The position numbers and the translations under genes were made by a program. The notes beneath the pieces were generated by a model. The model made no database searches. It saw only the letters and a list, made by a program, of their open reading frames with translations, and had not been told where the DNA came from. This document shows positions 34,812 through 45,100 of a DNA stretch of 64,000 nt, piece after piece (positions within the stretch are counted from its first letter, which is position 1; every line of letters begins with the position of its first letter). The DNA is taken from assembly GCA_035566895.1 (NCBI GenBank), contig DATMQA010000030.1:11649-75648 (forward strand), given 5' to 3'. The stretch is from DATMQA01 sp035566895. GTDB lineage: Bacteria; Verrucomicrobiota; Verrucomicrobiia; Limisphaerales; UBA8199.

Positions 34812-35606
34812 CTAGTCCGTGGGTTTACTCAGCCACGCCCGTAAATACGCCTCCGTCAGCGCGGCCGGATGACCCTGGTAGCGCACGATTCCCGCCGGGT
34901 CCACCAGCAGAACGCACGGAATGCTGGTGATCGCGGCGGCGGCGCTGAGTCTCGATTTGGTATCCAGCGCGGAAGCGAATTCGATCTTGGGGTCGGTCAT
35001 CTCCTGGACCTTCTCCTCGTGCTCCGCGGTGACCCCAACCACCACCAGGTTGGTGGCAAATGCTTTTTGAAGCTGGTTCCACAGAGGGATGGATTTCTGG
35101 CACTGTTCGCTCCACGGCGCCCAAAAGGCGATTAACACCGCTTTTCCTTCCAGTGCGGGTTTCTCCCCAAGCCACTTCTCCACCTCGAGGGCGGGGGCGC
35201 GTTTTCCTAGAAGCGATTTGTCGGAAATCGGATCTGCGAGGCTCATTAGCGGAGAGTTTTTCTCCGCTTTGCCGGCCAGGGCCTTTTGTGCCTGGGCCAC
35301 AACGCTTGAAGCCACGACACCCTGATAACGCTTATCCTCATCGAGTTGCTTTTGCTCGGCGGCAGCGGCGGCATTGGGATCATAATTAAACTGCTTTTGC
35401 AGCTCCGGGCTGAGAAATTTCAGCCTCACATTTCCGATGCCGGCATTGTGAGTAAAGTAAAGGTCGGTCACGCTGGCGCCCAGAATGTTCACGTTCGTGT
35501 AGGTCCTGGAGCCGACGGTCAGGGTGTCCAGCTTCGATGGCGGAGCCCCGTATGAAGAAGAAACCAGCAGCACCAACCCGGCGATCATTAAAAGGCGTGA
35601 AATCAT
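34812..35606 (-). CDS. Secreted thioredoxin-fold (TlpA-like) protein with altered active site
   Basis: The ATG at 35606 gives a 264-aa protein with signal peptide MISRLLMIAGLVLLVSSSYG. Residues about 25-75 form a small beta domain (LTVGSRTYTNVNILGASVTD) common in exported proteins of this group. Residues 135-264 are a thioredoxin fold: AVLIAFWAPWSEQCQKSIPL, VVVGVTAEHEEKV, and the cis-Pro loop SIPCVLLVDPAG. The CXXC site is reduced to SEQC, so normal dithiol exchange is unlikely from this site alone. The function is probably periplasmic but unassigned. Confidence 0.82.
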   Translation of the reverse strand: MISRLLMIAGLVLLVSSSYGAPPSKLDTLTVGSRTYTNVNILGASVTDLYFTHNAGIGNVRLKFLSPELQKQFNYDPNAAAAAEQKQLDEDKRYQGVVASSVVAQAQKALAGKAEKNSPLMSLADPISDKSLLGKRAPALEVEKWLGEKPALEGKAVLIAFWAPWSEQCQKSIPLWNQLQKAFATNLVVVGVTAEHEEKVQEMTDPKIEFASALDTKSRLSAAAAITSIPCVLLVDPAGIVRYQGHPAALTEAYLRAWLSKPTD

Positions 35607-35677
35607 GCGGATGGTTATGCCCCAAGCCGGGAACTTTGACAAGGGCCAACCGGTCGAAAATCAAGAATCAAAGAGTC

Positions 35678-37141
35678 CTATGCCGCAGGGGTGGGAAAGT
35701 GCTCCTTCCGGGGATCGGTCGCTGCAATCACAACGCTGACGGATTTTTGGTTGAATCCTTTAAAGCCGCCATGGCGCTGAAGGTTTTCGAGATGACTGCC
35801 GAGCGCGCCGTCCTTGAGGAAACGGTCAAACTGGTCGCGGGTCAGCAAGCCGGTTTTCAACAGGCGCTCAGCCCGTTCTCGTCGCACTGGCCAGCGTTCC
35901 CCTTCGGTGAAGGCTTGGCGCAGGAAATTGAAATCGGAGAACGGCTTCATCGTCTGAATGCCGCAGGTCTGCAGTTGGCCGCGCAAAACCTCGAAATCAA
36001 ACCGGGCTTCCAAGTGATGCATCCCGGCCTCCAGAAAGCTTTCGCCGTGCAGACCCACCCAAAGCCCGACCGTGCCCAGGCGCGGGGCAGGGGAAACTCG
36101 GGTCGTCGAGAAATCAATTTCTGTTTCGTCCGGCATCAAATCAACGTCCGCAAAGACCACGATCCGGGTGACCGGTTGCTCCATGATCTGTGCGCCCCAC
36201 CCGGCCTCGGCGCCGGCGTAATAGCGCTCGCGCTTGGTAAAACCCAGCTTCAAGAGAAACTCGACCAGCTCTACAAAATGCTCGCGCGAACAGCGAAAGG
36301 TGTGATGGTCATGATTGCCCCAGCCCAGCCCGAGCAGGTCCTGGCGACGCTTTTGAACCTGTGCCGCGCGATTGCGGCTCTCCCAGTAAGCCCGCTCGGC
36401 CTCAAAGAAGTATTGACAGGCCAGATCACGCCCCACCAGGCCCAGCACCCGGTCAAGCGTTTGGTTGGCCAGCCGGAAACCTTCCGCGTCATTGGCGAAG
36501 TGCCGTTTGCGGGTCTGCCAAAGCTCCCGCGCCTTGACGATAGCGCGGAGGTCGGGTGGGGTGAGCGGGGTGGGAACAAAGCCGCGATAGGCCCCGCGCT
36601 CAACCGCCTCGAGTCGTGTTCCATTTTCTCCCGCAATCACGACGCGGCGGTAGCCCGAGCACGGCTCGCCTTCCGGTTCGCCGGCCAGGTTATGGCGCGC
36701 CATAAAATCGGCCACAAATTCAGGGCGTAGTGCAATCACCGACGGACTTTGCTCCGGCCCGCGCCTCACCAGCACGCGCGGCAAGGTGGCGCGCGGGTAT
36801 TCATAGGCACTCTCGCCCTTGGGTGTTTCTACCAGCTCATCAATCGCGAAGCCCGCTTCGCGCAAATTTTGTTCCTCATTCAGCGGGAGGACGACGTGAT
36901 CGACCCATTCGAAGAAATCCGTGCCGGTCTCCTCCCGCATCCGCTCGGCCAGGTGCCGGGCAAACCCATTCTTTTTGAGTAATGTCGCGACATGGTCGCG
37001 CAGGAACTGTTCCGCTCCCTCAGCCAGTGGCCAGTCGAACGACGCGGGCGTGGTTTGGGCTGGCGACGTGCGAGTCTTACCTGACGCTGTTGGCGGCTTT
37101 CGGCCGGCCTGAGTGTTTCCAGGGCTAATCATATTGTCCAC
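35678..37141 (-). CDS. VOC-like conserved protein of unknown function
   Basis: This 487-aa soluble protein starts at GTG 37141, or ATG 37132. The C-terminal half has GLGWGNHDHHTFRCSREHFV, LGFTKRERYYAGAEAGWGAQ and later GTVGLWVGLHGESFLEAGMH. These look like two paired beta-alpha-beta-beta-beta units with His and Glu at metal-ligand positions, as in vicinal-oxygen-chelate enzymes. The first 200 residues are mixed and Pro-rich at the very start. I cannot name a family or substrate. The nearest genes (thioredoxin-like and ABC-2 permeases) do not indicate a pathway. Confidence 0.6.
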   Translation of the reverse strand: MDNMISPGNTQAGRKPPTASGKTRTSPAQTTPASFDWPLAEGAEQFLRDHVATLLKKNGFARHLAERMREETGTDFFEWVDHVVLPLNEEQNLREAGFAIDELVETPKGESAYEYPRATLPRVLVRRGPEQSPSVIALRPEFVADFMARHNLAGEPEGEPCSGYRRVVIAGENGTRLEAVERGAYRGFVPTPLTPPDLRAIVKARELWQTRKRHFANDAEGFRLANQTLDRVLGLVGRDLACQYFFEAERAYWESRNRAAQVQKRRQDLLGLGWGNHDHHTFRCSREHFVELVEFLLKLGFTKRERYYAGAEAGWGAQIMEQPVTRIVVFADVDLMPDETEIDFSTTRVSPAPRLGTVGLWVGLHGESFLEAGMHHLEARFDFEVLRGQLQTCGIQTMKPFSDFNFLRQAFTEGERWPVRRERAERLLKTGLLTRDQFDRFLKDGALGSHLENLQRHGGFKGFNQKSVSVVIAATDPRKEHFPTPAA

Positions 37142-37210
37142 GGACTAAAATACCGGCGAACGCCAATGAATCAATGGCCTCCTTCCATGATCCACGATCT
37201 ATCCTCTTCC

Positions 37211-38023
37211 TCACGAGCTGGCGCTGGTATAACGGCGGAGCGAGGCGCGCCAGCCCCATTCCGAAACGGCGAAGCACCCCAGGCTCATGGCCAACAACAG
37301 CAGCAGGTCCTTGGGTGTTGTCGCCATGTGAGCCAGCACGCGCACCGGCACATTCGAGACCAGCAGCATCGGCAGCGCAAAGGTAAAGACGGCCTTGAAC
37401 AGCCCATGAAAAGCCTCGTCCGGCAGCCGCGCGATCTGGAACAGGTTATAATAACCCCAAACGATCCCCTGGGCCCGAACGGTCCAGAAGCTGATGCTCG
37501 CCAGCAGAAACATCAGCGAGTAATGAATCAGGATGCCGGCCAGGCAAAGCGCGAAGAAACCTGCCACCTCCAGCGGTGTCGGGGTGTGGGCTAGGTGACT
37601 GGCGGCATAACCGATCACCCCCAGCGCCGACGTGGCGTTGACGAACGCGCCCAGATCGACTTGCCGCAGCGAAACCACAAATCTCGTGTTGACCGGCAGC
37701 AAGAGCAGGAAATCCAGTTTGCCGGTCCGGACCAGCTCCGAAAGGTTCGAGCAGTTGATGAGAAAAAAAGCCTGAAAGATCTGCTGGATGAAATGGCTGG
37801 CGCCGATCAGCATCACCACCTGCCATTTCGTCCACGAGCCGATATGGTCCGTGTGCAGGTAAAGCACGCTGATGAAACTGAGCTGCAACCCGAACCACAG
37901 CAGTTCCACCACGATCCAGAGCAGGAAATTGCTCTTGAACATCAGTTCGCGCGTGACGGAGTTCTTCCATAGCGCGCCATAGATGCGCAAATACCGAGTG
38001 AGGACTGACCAGTAACGACTCAT
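37211..38023 (-). CDS. ABC-2 type transporter permease (first of a pair)
   Basis: This 270-aa integral membrane protein has about six hydrophobic segments and an N-terminal amphipathic stretch (YLRIYGALWKNSVTRELMFK). The pattern ELVRTGKLDFLLLLPVNTRF matches the conserved interfacial segment of ABC-2 permeases related to the ABC-2 family with paired permeases. It is preceded by a homologous permease gene (38100-38906) with a 76-nt spacer filled by a GGACTTT array. It probably forms a heterodimeric channel with it. No ATP-binding subunit is encoded next to them. Confidence 0.87.
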   Translation of the reverse strand: MSRYWSVLTRYLRIYGALWKNSVTRELMFKSNFLLWIVVELLWFGLQLSFISVLYLHTDHIGSWTKWQVVMLIGASHFIQQIFQAFFLINCSNLSELVRTGKLDFLLLLPVNTRFVVSLRQVDLGAFVNATSALGVIGYAASHLAHTPTPLEVAGFFALCLAGILIHYSLMFLLASISFWTVRAQGIVWGYYNLFQIARLPDEAFHGLFKAVFTFALPMLLVSNVPVRVLAHMATTPKDLLLLLAMSLGCFAVSEWGWRASLRRYTSASS

Positions 38024-38050
38024 GCCCGATTCAATATGGACTGCTCACCG

Positions 38051-38096
38051 TGGACTTCGGACTCGTAACACTTTGGACTTTGGACTTTGGACTCAC
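38051..38096. repeat. TTTGGACT heptamer array between the two permease genes
   Basis: About five GGACTTT/GGACTTC/GGACTC units fill most of the 76-nt spacer. In the minus (coding) sense it reads AGTCCAAAG, the same word as 3085-3115 before rpsD. Confidence 0.75.
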
Positions 38097-38099
38097 AAG

Positions 38100-38906
38100 T
38101 CACCCTCCCACCGCCGAGTAATGGCGGATCCCCCGCGCCCAGGCAAACCGCGCTACGCCGTACGTCAGCAGCACCCAGCCAGCCTGCGTGACCAAACCGC
38201 GCGCTAAATCCGCCCCCGCCGCTTTGCCCATGTAAATGCTGACCGGAAAGAAAAGCTGGTACGGAAAGGGCGTGAAGCTGAGCGCTTGCGCCAGGCTGTG
38301 TGGCAGAATGTCCAGCGGGAACATGTGCCCGCTGGCGATGTATTCGAACGCGAACAGTATGAAAATGAACGTCGAGACCTCGAGCACCCAGAACGCCAGC
38401 ATGGCCATCGTGTAGGATATGAAGAACTGGAGCAGAGCCGTCATCGCGATCGAAAAGAGAAACCAACCCAGAGTGATCCAGTCGTGCGGCAAGACAAAAT
38501 ACTGGTGCAGGCACAGAATGAACACGGTGAGGGGCACTGCGGCGACGGCCAGGTAGGTCAGCCGCCCGGAAAAGAACAGGCAGAGCCGGTAGGTAAGATA
38601 ATCCACCGGTTTAAGCAAAAACTGGCTGATGTTCCCGTCCTTGATGTCTGCCGCGATTTGCCAATCGTCTTCATTCACTGCCGTCAGGGCGTCCACCACC
38701 GCGGTGAGCAGGTAGTAAGAGATCATCTGGGCCAGCGTGTAACTCCCCACCATTCCCCCGGCACCTTTATCGCCATAAATCTTTTGCCAGACGAACAGAA
38801 TCGCGATCAGCGGGATGAAGCCAAAGACCGTTCGTGCCAGAAAATTGAACCGGTACGTGAGGTTGTTTTGGATCCCGACGTTGATGACGTGCCAGTATTT
38901 TCTCAC
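38100..38906 (-). CDS. ABC-2 type transporter permease (second of a pair)
   Basis: This 268-aa, six-segment membrane protein starts at GTG 38906. It carries DIKDGNISQFLLKPVDYLTY, the permease counterpart of RTGKLDFLLLLPVNTRF in its neighbour, and FEYIASGHMFPLDILP typical of the paired ABC-2 family. The two proteins share arrangement but little identity, as expected for heterodimers. The substrate is unknown. An ATPase must be supplied from elsewhere in the genome, because the gene upstream is a secreted protein. Confidence 0.87.
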   Translation of the reverse strand: MRKYWHVINVGIQNNLTYRFNFLARTVFGFIPLIAILFVWQKIYGDKGAGGMVGSYTLAQMISYYLLTAVVDALTAVNEDDWQIAADIKDGNISQFLLKPVDYLTYRLCLFFSGRLTYLAVAAVPLTVFILCLHQYFVLPHDWITLGWFLFSIAMTALLQFFISYTMAMLAFWVLEVSTFIFILFAFEYIASGHMFPLDILPHSLAQALSFTPFPYQLFFPVSIYMGKAAGADLARGLVTQAGWVLLTYGVARFAWARGIRHYSAVGG

Positions 38907-39015
38907 GGTCGCGCTTACCGTCCATACTCTATTGGCGGAGAGGACGCTTGGGAAGAATGAACCAATATCGGAACCTGTGTGAATCGTAAATCTGACCCGG
39001 CTTCGTGTTGGCGCC

Positions 39016-41988
39016 TTATTGCCTGAGCCGGAAGAATTTCGTGCCCGAAACCGGGATCGTTTGGGGGTTGCTTTGGTTCGCGGAAGTAGTCCAGGGGCCG
39101 GCGAGGTTCGTCGCTTCCAGCAGAACGGCGTTGCCGCTCCAGCGCAAGGTGACCTGGCTCCCGCTCAGCGAAATGGCTGTGAACTTGAGCTGGCCGACCG
39201 TGAGCCTGGCGGCGGAGCTGTTGGTAGCAAGGCCGACGGTGGCGAGGGCGACGCGAAATTGAGAGCCGTCATCGGCGGAAGAAAGTGACGGAGTCGTGTA
39301 GGAATTGGCTGTGGCATTTGGTATCGCGGCGAACGCGGACGACCCAAACGGGGCCGATTGCCATTGGTAAGCAATCGGCGGGGCGGGGACGCCTGCGGGG
39401 TCGCCGAGATAGCCGGAGAGCGCGCTGACGGCAAACGTCGCATTGGTCCCTGGGTTGGCGGCGGCGTTTTGCGGGGGCGTGGTGATGGTGAGGTAAGCGT
39501 TATTGTAAGCGTTGACGGCAACGAGGCTGCCGACGAGAGCGGGTGGGGTGCTGTTTGTGGGGTCGGGCGCCCCGGCAAATATGAAAGTAGCGGCGAAGGC
39601 ATCGCCGCCGTTCCCCTGATGATGAACGCCCTCGAGATAGTATTGGGTGCCGGCGGTCAGGGAGATAGTGTTGCCGGACGGCCAGGTGGTGTTGGTAAAT
39701 TGGTCGGAACGTGTATAGGCCAGGATGCTGCCGCCCCCGGAGGTGAGCCACTGGCGGCTATTGGACCACTTGGTTTCCTGGGCAATGAGGTGCTTGTTGG
39801 TCGGGTTGGAGTCCGTGCTCAGGAACAGGTCCGAATCATCGTCGGAGCAAACAAAGAAGACATAGTTGGCGGTTTGTGGCGCAATGAAGAGTCCGCTGAC
39901 CCGCTCGGCGTAATTGATGCCCTGGCCGGAGAAGGTTTCGAAGGAAGTCAGGTAACTGACAAAGGTGGGCGGATTCGTATAGGTCCCGCTCTCAAGATTC
40001 GCCCGGGTGGCGCCGGAATAGAATTCCTGTTTCACGAATCCAGGTGAGAAGGTGAGCGAGGCGCTGTTAATGAACGTGGCCGAGACGACGACACTGGGAA
40101 CAGCCCCCGGCGCGACTGCCATCACTTTGACACCGGCAGTGTTCGTCAACACGAACGAACTGCCATAAAGGGTCGAGTTGGTGGAAGGAGCCGAGTTATC
40201 CACAGTGTAATAGAGCTTGGCGCCCGGGGTGGCATCGGCCAGGGAAACGGTGACTGAGTTGGTGAAGTAGCCTCCGCTGGGGCTGATCGTAGGGACCGCG
40301 AGAAACGTTGCGTTGCCATAAACCGACAACGCGGACGCGCCGCCGACGTACACCTTGCCGTTGGCGATGGTGGGCACCGTCGTTTTGACCGCCCAGGCAG
40401 CGACGTCGCGCGCGCCCGCCTGGCTGCTGTTATAGAGTTCGTTCGTCAGGTTGTACGCATCGTAAGCATGCAGCACCGCCGGGCCCGAAGGCGAACCACT
40501 CGTGACCGCGCCGTTGTTCAAGACCCAGACAATGGCGTTGTTGGTGCCGTTAGCGGAGACGGATGGGGTCGCGCCCGGGAAGGGGATAGTGGTGGAGGAG
40601 CGATGCGTGGGGGCGGTGGAGAGCGCCCCGTTAGTGATGGCAAAGGCCTTGAGCCGGTCACCATTGCCCTGGTAATAAATCGTTTTATTGAAGTAGGCCG
40701 GAGTCGCGAATGAGGCACCGATGGCGCTGATCACAGACTGCACGATTTGGCTGTCGTCGGCCGCATTGAAATGCCCCATGTTGTCGCGGTCAACGAGGTA
40801 GATAGTTCCGGCCTTCCCGGCGCCCAAAAGCAGATGGGGATGGGCGGCGCTGCCGACCACGTCGGGAAGCAGGACGGGGCCACCGGAGCCGAGGTCCGTG
40901 TCGCCAGAAGCGAGGGAGGCCTGATCGTGGGGGGTGAAATAATCGGCGACAGCCAGCCCATTGGAAGTGGAGAGCTTCATGAAACTATCGCCGTATTCTG
41001 TGCCATTGGTATCCACATTAAAAGGTCCGTTGGCGACTTCGAAAAAGAGGTTCGTGGCGGCGTCCACCAGCGGGCCGTTGCCGCCCATCCAGAGCCCGCC
41101 TTCGCCGGCATGGACGCCCCAGTCGTTTATGGTGGCGTTTGGGGTGGTGTTGAAGATGCGGTTGGTGAGTTGCTGAAGGGTCGAGGCGTTGAAACCCAGC
41201 AGCCAGCCGTGATAAGGGTCCGTATCTGCGAAGCCGGAGTAAGCGATATAAAGAACGCCGCCTGCCAGCGTCAGCGCGGGCCGCTGAAGCCCATTGTTCA
41301 TCGAGTCGAAGGCCAGCACGCCGTTGGTGCTGCCGACACCGCTTCCGGGAATCGAGGCGCTAACCACCACGGGGCTTGAAGGTTTATCGGCCCCGTTGGT
41401 GATGCTCAACGCGTGGACTCGATGGACATAGTTGCTTCCCTCATGCGTGAAGGCATCCACATACAGGGTGCCGGAACCCAGGTCAATGACCGGCGTGCCG
41501 ACGATCCCCACTTCCGGCCGGATGTCGTGATACGCTCCGTAGCGATTGCCGAAATCGTTATTCGGCGTGACCGCGGAAGTTCCAAGGCTCACATGCCAAA
41601 GCAATCCGCCGTTGGCGCCGGCATTGCTGTCCGCGTCGAACGCATACACACTGTCGTGCATCGTCGTGACGAAGACAACGTTGTGGGTCCCTTGCCCCGG
41701 GATGGCCAGGCCGGAAACGTAGAGGGGTTGGGAATAGACCTCCCCGTCCACGGTATACGCGAAGAGTTTCCCGAAGGCGTTCGTGTTGACGTTGGCCGGC
41801 GTGAGGATGGTTTCGTTAGTGTTTTGGCCGGTGCGGGCGAAGTCGTTGTGGTAGGTCAGGACGTTGACCTGGGCGGAAGCGGCGAGGGTTAAACACGTTG
41901 TAAGGGTTACTTGAGTTAAAAAAGCGAAAACACATTGATGATTTCGCCGCCGGCAGCGGGCATTTTTGGTTAAGGTGTGCGTTCTCAT
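39016..41988 (-). CDS. Secreted PQQ-like propeller / PA14 / Ig protein with C-terminal FYR module
   Basis: This 990-aa exported protein has a long N-terminal basic stretch and signal peptide (cleavage about ASA-Q at 40). Residues 42-580 form a PQQ-like beta-propeller (TYHNDFARTGQNTNETILTP, NVVFVTTMHDSVYAFDADSN and later GTIYLVDRDNMG). Then come a chitobiase-type beta domain (about 590-660, GAKLYYTVDNSAPSTNSTLY), a PA14-like domain (about 670-830, YVFFVCSDDDSDLFLSTDSN), an Ig-like domain (about 845-925) and the C-terminal module (FTAISLSGSQVTLRWSG, KFFRLRQ). It is probably a surface or periplasmic carbohydrate-binding or scaffold protein. No enzymatic residues were identified. Confidence 0.85.
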   Translation of the reverse strand: MRTHTLTKNARCRRRNHQCVFAFLTQVTLTTCLTLAASAQVNVLTYHNDFARTGQNTNETILTPANVNTNAFGKLFAYTVDGEVYSQPLYVSGLAIPGQGTHNVVFVTTMHDSVYAFDADSNAGANGGLLWHVSLGTSAVTPNNDFGNRYGAYHDIRPEVGIVGTPVIDLGSGTLYVDAFTHEGSNYVHRVHALSITNGADKPSSPVVVSASIPGSGVGSTNGVLAFDSMNNGLQRPALTLAGGVLYIAYSGFADTDPYHGWLLGFNASTLQQLTNRIFNTTPNATINDWGVHAGEGGLWMGGNGPLVDAATNLFFEVANGPFNVDTNGTEYGDSFMKLSTSNGLAVADYFTPHDQASLASGDTDLGSGGPVLLPDVVGSAAHPHLLLGAGKAGTIYLVDRDNMGHFNAADDSQIVQSVISAIGASFATPAYFNKTIYYQGNGDRLKAFAITNGALSTAPTHRSSTTIPFPGATPSVSANGTNNAIVWVLNNGAVTSGSPSGPAVLHAYDAYNLTNELYNSSQAGARDVAAWAVKTTVPTIANGKVYVGGASALSVYGNATFLAVPTISPSGGYFTNSVTVSLADATPGAKLYYTVDNSAPSTNSTLYGSSFVLTNTAGVKVMAVAPGAVPSVVVSATFINSASLTFSPGFVKQEFYSGATRANLESGTYTNPPTFVSYLTSFETFSGQGINYAERVSGLFIAPQTANYVFFVCSDDDSDLFLSTDSNPTNKHLIAQETKWSNSRQWLTSGGGSILAYTRSDQFTNTTWPSGNTISLTAGTQYYLEGVHHQGNGGDAFAATFIFAGAPDPTNSTPPALVGSLVAVNAYNNAYLTITTPPQNAAANPGTNATFAVSALSGYLGDPAGVPAPPIAYQWQSAPFGSSAFAAIPNATANSYTTPSLSSADDGSQFRVALATVGLATNSSAARLTVGQLKFTAISLSGSQVTLRWSGNAVLLEATNLAGPWTTSANQSNPQTIPVSGTKFFRLRQ

Positions 41989-41999
41989 GTGTCAAAGGA

Positions 42000-42025
42000 A
42001 CGGCCGGGGTCGTAGCCCCGGCCGT
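42000..42025 (-). terminator. GC-rich hairpin between the two giant genes
   Basis: Perfect 10-bp arms ACGGCCGGGG (42000-42009) and CCCCGGCCGT (42016-42025) enclose a 6-nt loop. It lies 110 nt downstream of the stop of the minus-strand gene ending at 42137 and just upstream of the start at 41988. In the minus direction it is followed by TTCCTTTG. It is probably the terminator of the 1854-aa gene. Confidence 0.65.
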
Positions 42026-42136
42026 GATGTTTGAGGCCAAATGGTGCGCCAAAACGTGCCCGCGCTTGAGCGCGATTTCACAATGACGAAACGAATTTCT
42101 TAATCACGTCGGCGACCATGCTCGGCATTGCGCTTC

Positions 42137-45100
42137 TCATGGATAAACTAGGCGGAAGAAGACGCTGCCCTGGGTTCCGTCGAGCGGGAACGTCAACGTG
42201 TTGTTGGTCGTCGAACCGGGGACGGCTACCCAGTTCGTAGTTAAGCCGACGCCCGGCGCGTTGGTTTGGGCCTGGAGACGATAGCCGGTATGGTCCACCG
42301 GCCACGTGAGCTGGACTTGGCTCGCGGTCGACACAAAGGAGATTTGTGGCCGGGTGAACGAAACCGGTCGAGCCGATGCTTCGGCAGAGTTCCCGCTCTG
42401 GCCGGCCAGGTTGACCGCAGACACGACGTAGTAGTACAGCGTGCCATTGACCACGCTCGTATCGGCGATGGAGAGGGTCGTGATGTTCGAGATGACTGTC
42501 GTGTAAGGTCCGCCGCTGACGGTCGAGCGTTTCAGATTATAGCTGTCGGTCTCCGGCACGCCATTCCAGGTTAAGGTCACCTGCCCGTTGCCGGCGGTCG
42601 CCGTCAAGCCCGTCGGAGCACTAGCCGGTGGTGCCAGCGGCACGGCCGATGAGAGGTTCACCACGTCGTTCGAGGAAAGGGTTCGCTTAAAGACAGCCAC
42701 ATCGTCGATGGAGCCGTTGAATGTGCGCGCGGGCAGGCCGTTTGGATCGTTACCAATATTAGCGACACCCGCCCACACCTCGTTGTTGTGGTTGATGGCG
42801 TTGTTGGTCGTTTGGACCCCGCCAACGTTGATGAGGTAGAGGGCAGCATTGGTGGGGCTGAGCGCCAGGGCGACAAACGACCACTGGCCGGACGGGATGG
42901 TCAGTTGCGAACGGAACCCATACGTGGCGGCGCTGTTGCCGTTCCAGGTGTAGGCGAGCATGTTCGAGTTGTTTTGATTGGCGCCGCCATAGTGGAAGCC
43001 GGCCGCAGTACCCGCGATGCGAGTAAAGAAGATGCCGGACCAGTCGGCCTGGGTCGTGATACCGCTTGGGTTAATCCAGGCAGTCAGGGTGACCGTGTTG
43101 GTGTTAAGGTTGAGTGCCGGGACGGTAACCCAGGATTGGGTAAGGGTCCCGGTGATTTGCGCCGCCAGGTCACCAGGCTCGAATCCCGTGAACGGAGGAT
43201 TAGGCGGTCCCGCGACACCATTAATGCAATTCGAGCCGTAAGAACCGTCATAGCCGCCCGCATAGTCGTGAGCGACGAGACTGCCGCCGGTCTCGTCTAA
43301 TTGCCAGTAAGCCAGAGGGCCATAGGAGAGGACAGCGGCCTCGTAACTGTTGGCGGGTGGCGAAGGCAGGACGGTGAGAGTCGCCACCTGGCTGGTGGCG
43401 GCGCCGGCCGTGTTGGTGAGGATGAGCCGATAATCGGCCGCATCGGCGGCAGCGACGGCCGGGTTCGTGAAGGTGATGGCGGTAAGGACCGCCTGGGTGA
43501 TGTTGCCGCTATTGGGCAGATTGGTAAAGACCCCGCCGCTGCCCCGCTGCCACTGCCAGTTGACCGGCGGCGCGCCGTAGCCGGTGGCCTTGAAACCGAC
43601 ACCCTCGCCAAGGTAACGGGTCGTCGATTGTGGCTGTTGCACGATCGCCGGGGTAGAGAGCGTATCGCGCACGACGACGGCCTGGAGGGCGCCGTTGCCG
43701 ACATCGGTGAAGCCATCGGCCCAACCGGGTAACTGTTCGAACAGAAGCTGGTTGGTGGAGGCGGCGGTGAAGGTCGCCTTCACATAGAAGTTGTTGCTCA
43801 TGTAGAACGTCGAGGAGAGATTCGTCGCGTTGTACGGGTCCTGGAAGAAAGCCCGGCGGGACTGCTCGCGGTGCTGGCCGCCGGAAGTGTCGCGGTCATC
43901 CAACGCGATGAGCTGGAGGCTGTAAGAGCGCCCAGGCACAAGCCCATTAACGGTGAGTGTTTTGGGTCCGCCGTCGTTGCTGAACTCGCCCAGGACCAGG
44001 TCGTAGTTCGAGTTGCCCGTGGTGTTGGTATAGCCGGTGATGGTCTTGCCAAACGCGCCGGTGGCAGTGCCGTTGCCGGTGGTCGTGGCGACCGAGCCGT
44101 CAGCCTTGAAATCGTAGTTCAAGACGGTTGCGCTGTTAGTGACCGAGACGACGTATTCCGTTGCGCCGAAGGTAGCGGCTCCGACGAGGATGCCGGCCTG
44201 GTTCGTGAGCGCGGAGACACTGGCGATAGACGCCGGAGCGGAGAAGACCGGCCGCGCGTTGGTGTTCAACACGGTAAGGGCCACGATGCTGCTGGTGACC
44301 GACCCGAGGGAGTTGGTGACGACGACGGAGTAAGTGCCGGCGTCGGCAAAGGCGGCGTTCGTGATGTTCAGGATGTTGGTGCCGGTGCCAAAGAGGTCTC
44401 CGCCGTCGCTGATGTTCGTGCCGTATCTGAGCCACTGGTAATGGAGCGGCCCGCTGCCGGCGGCGGTCATGGTGAGTTGGCCGTTGAGCCCTTTGTAAAG
44501 GGTCAAAGGGGAGGGCTGCAGGGCGATCACGGGCGGGAATGACGCGCCCGACGCCGCACTGTAAAGCGCGGCGATCTGATCGCCCGATAAGGCGCGGTTC
44601 CAAACCGCGACTTCGTCCAGGACGCCCTCAAAAGTGCGAACGCCACCGGCATAGAAAGGATCGGTGCCGAGGTAGGTGATGCCCGCGAAGGGCTGGATGG
44701 GGTGGTTCAGCGTGTTGACCGCGACCGCCTGGCCGTTGTTGGTATTGTAGAGGTAGAGGGTTGCGCGCGTCGGTTCGACCACCAGGGCAGCAAACGACCA
44801 CGAGTTAATCGGCGGCGTCAGGCCGGAGTTCCAGTTGTTGGCCCCGGCAAGGTTATTCCAGGTATAACCCAGGTTGGTCATGGTGTTGCCAAAGTTGAGG
44901 CCGGCGACGGTGAGGCCTTGGCGTTGGAAAACCAAGCCAACATAGTTGGTGGTCTGTTGGCTGAGCGGGTTGAGCCAGGCGGTGATGGTGACGGTATTGG
45001 TGTTGAGGTTCAACGGCGGCGCGGCGACGTCCGAGCCGGCGGTAAAACTGGTCAATCCCAAGCCGGTGTTACTCACCTCGAATCCCGGGAAGTCGGGGCT

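Noticed and set aside
35537..36730. 397-residue plus-strand frame
   Set aside because: Antisense to the VOC-like gene; Arg/Gln/Pro-rich composition and no homology seen.
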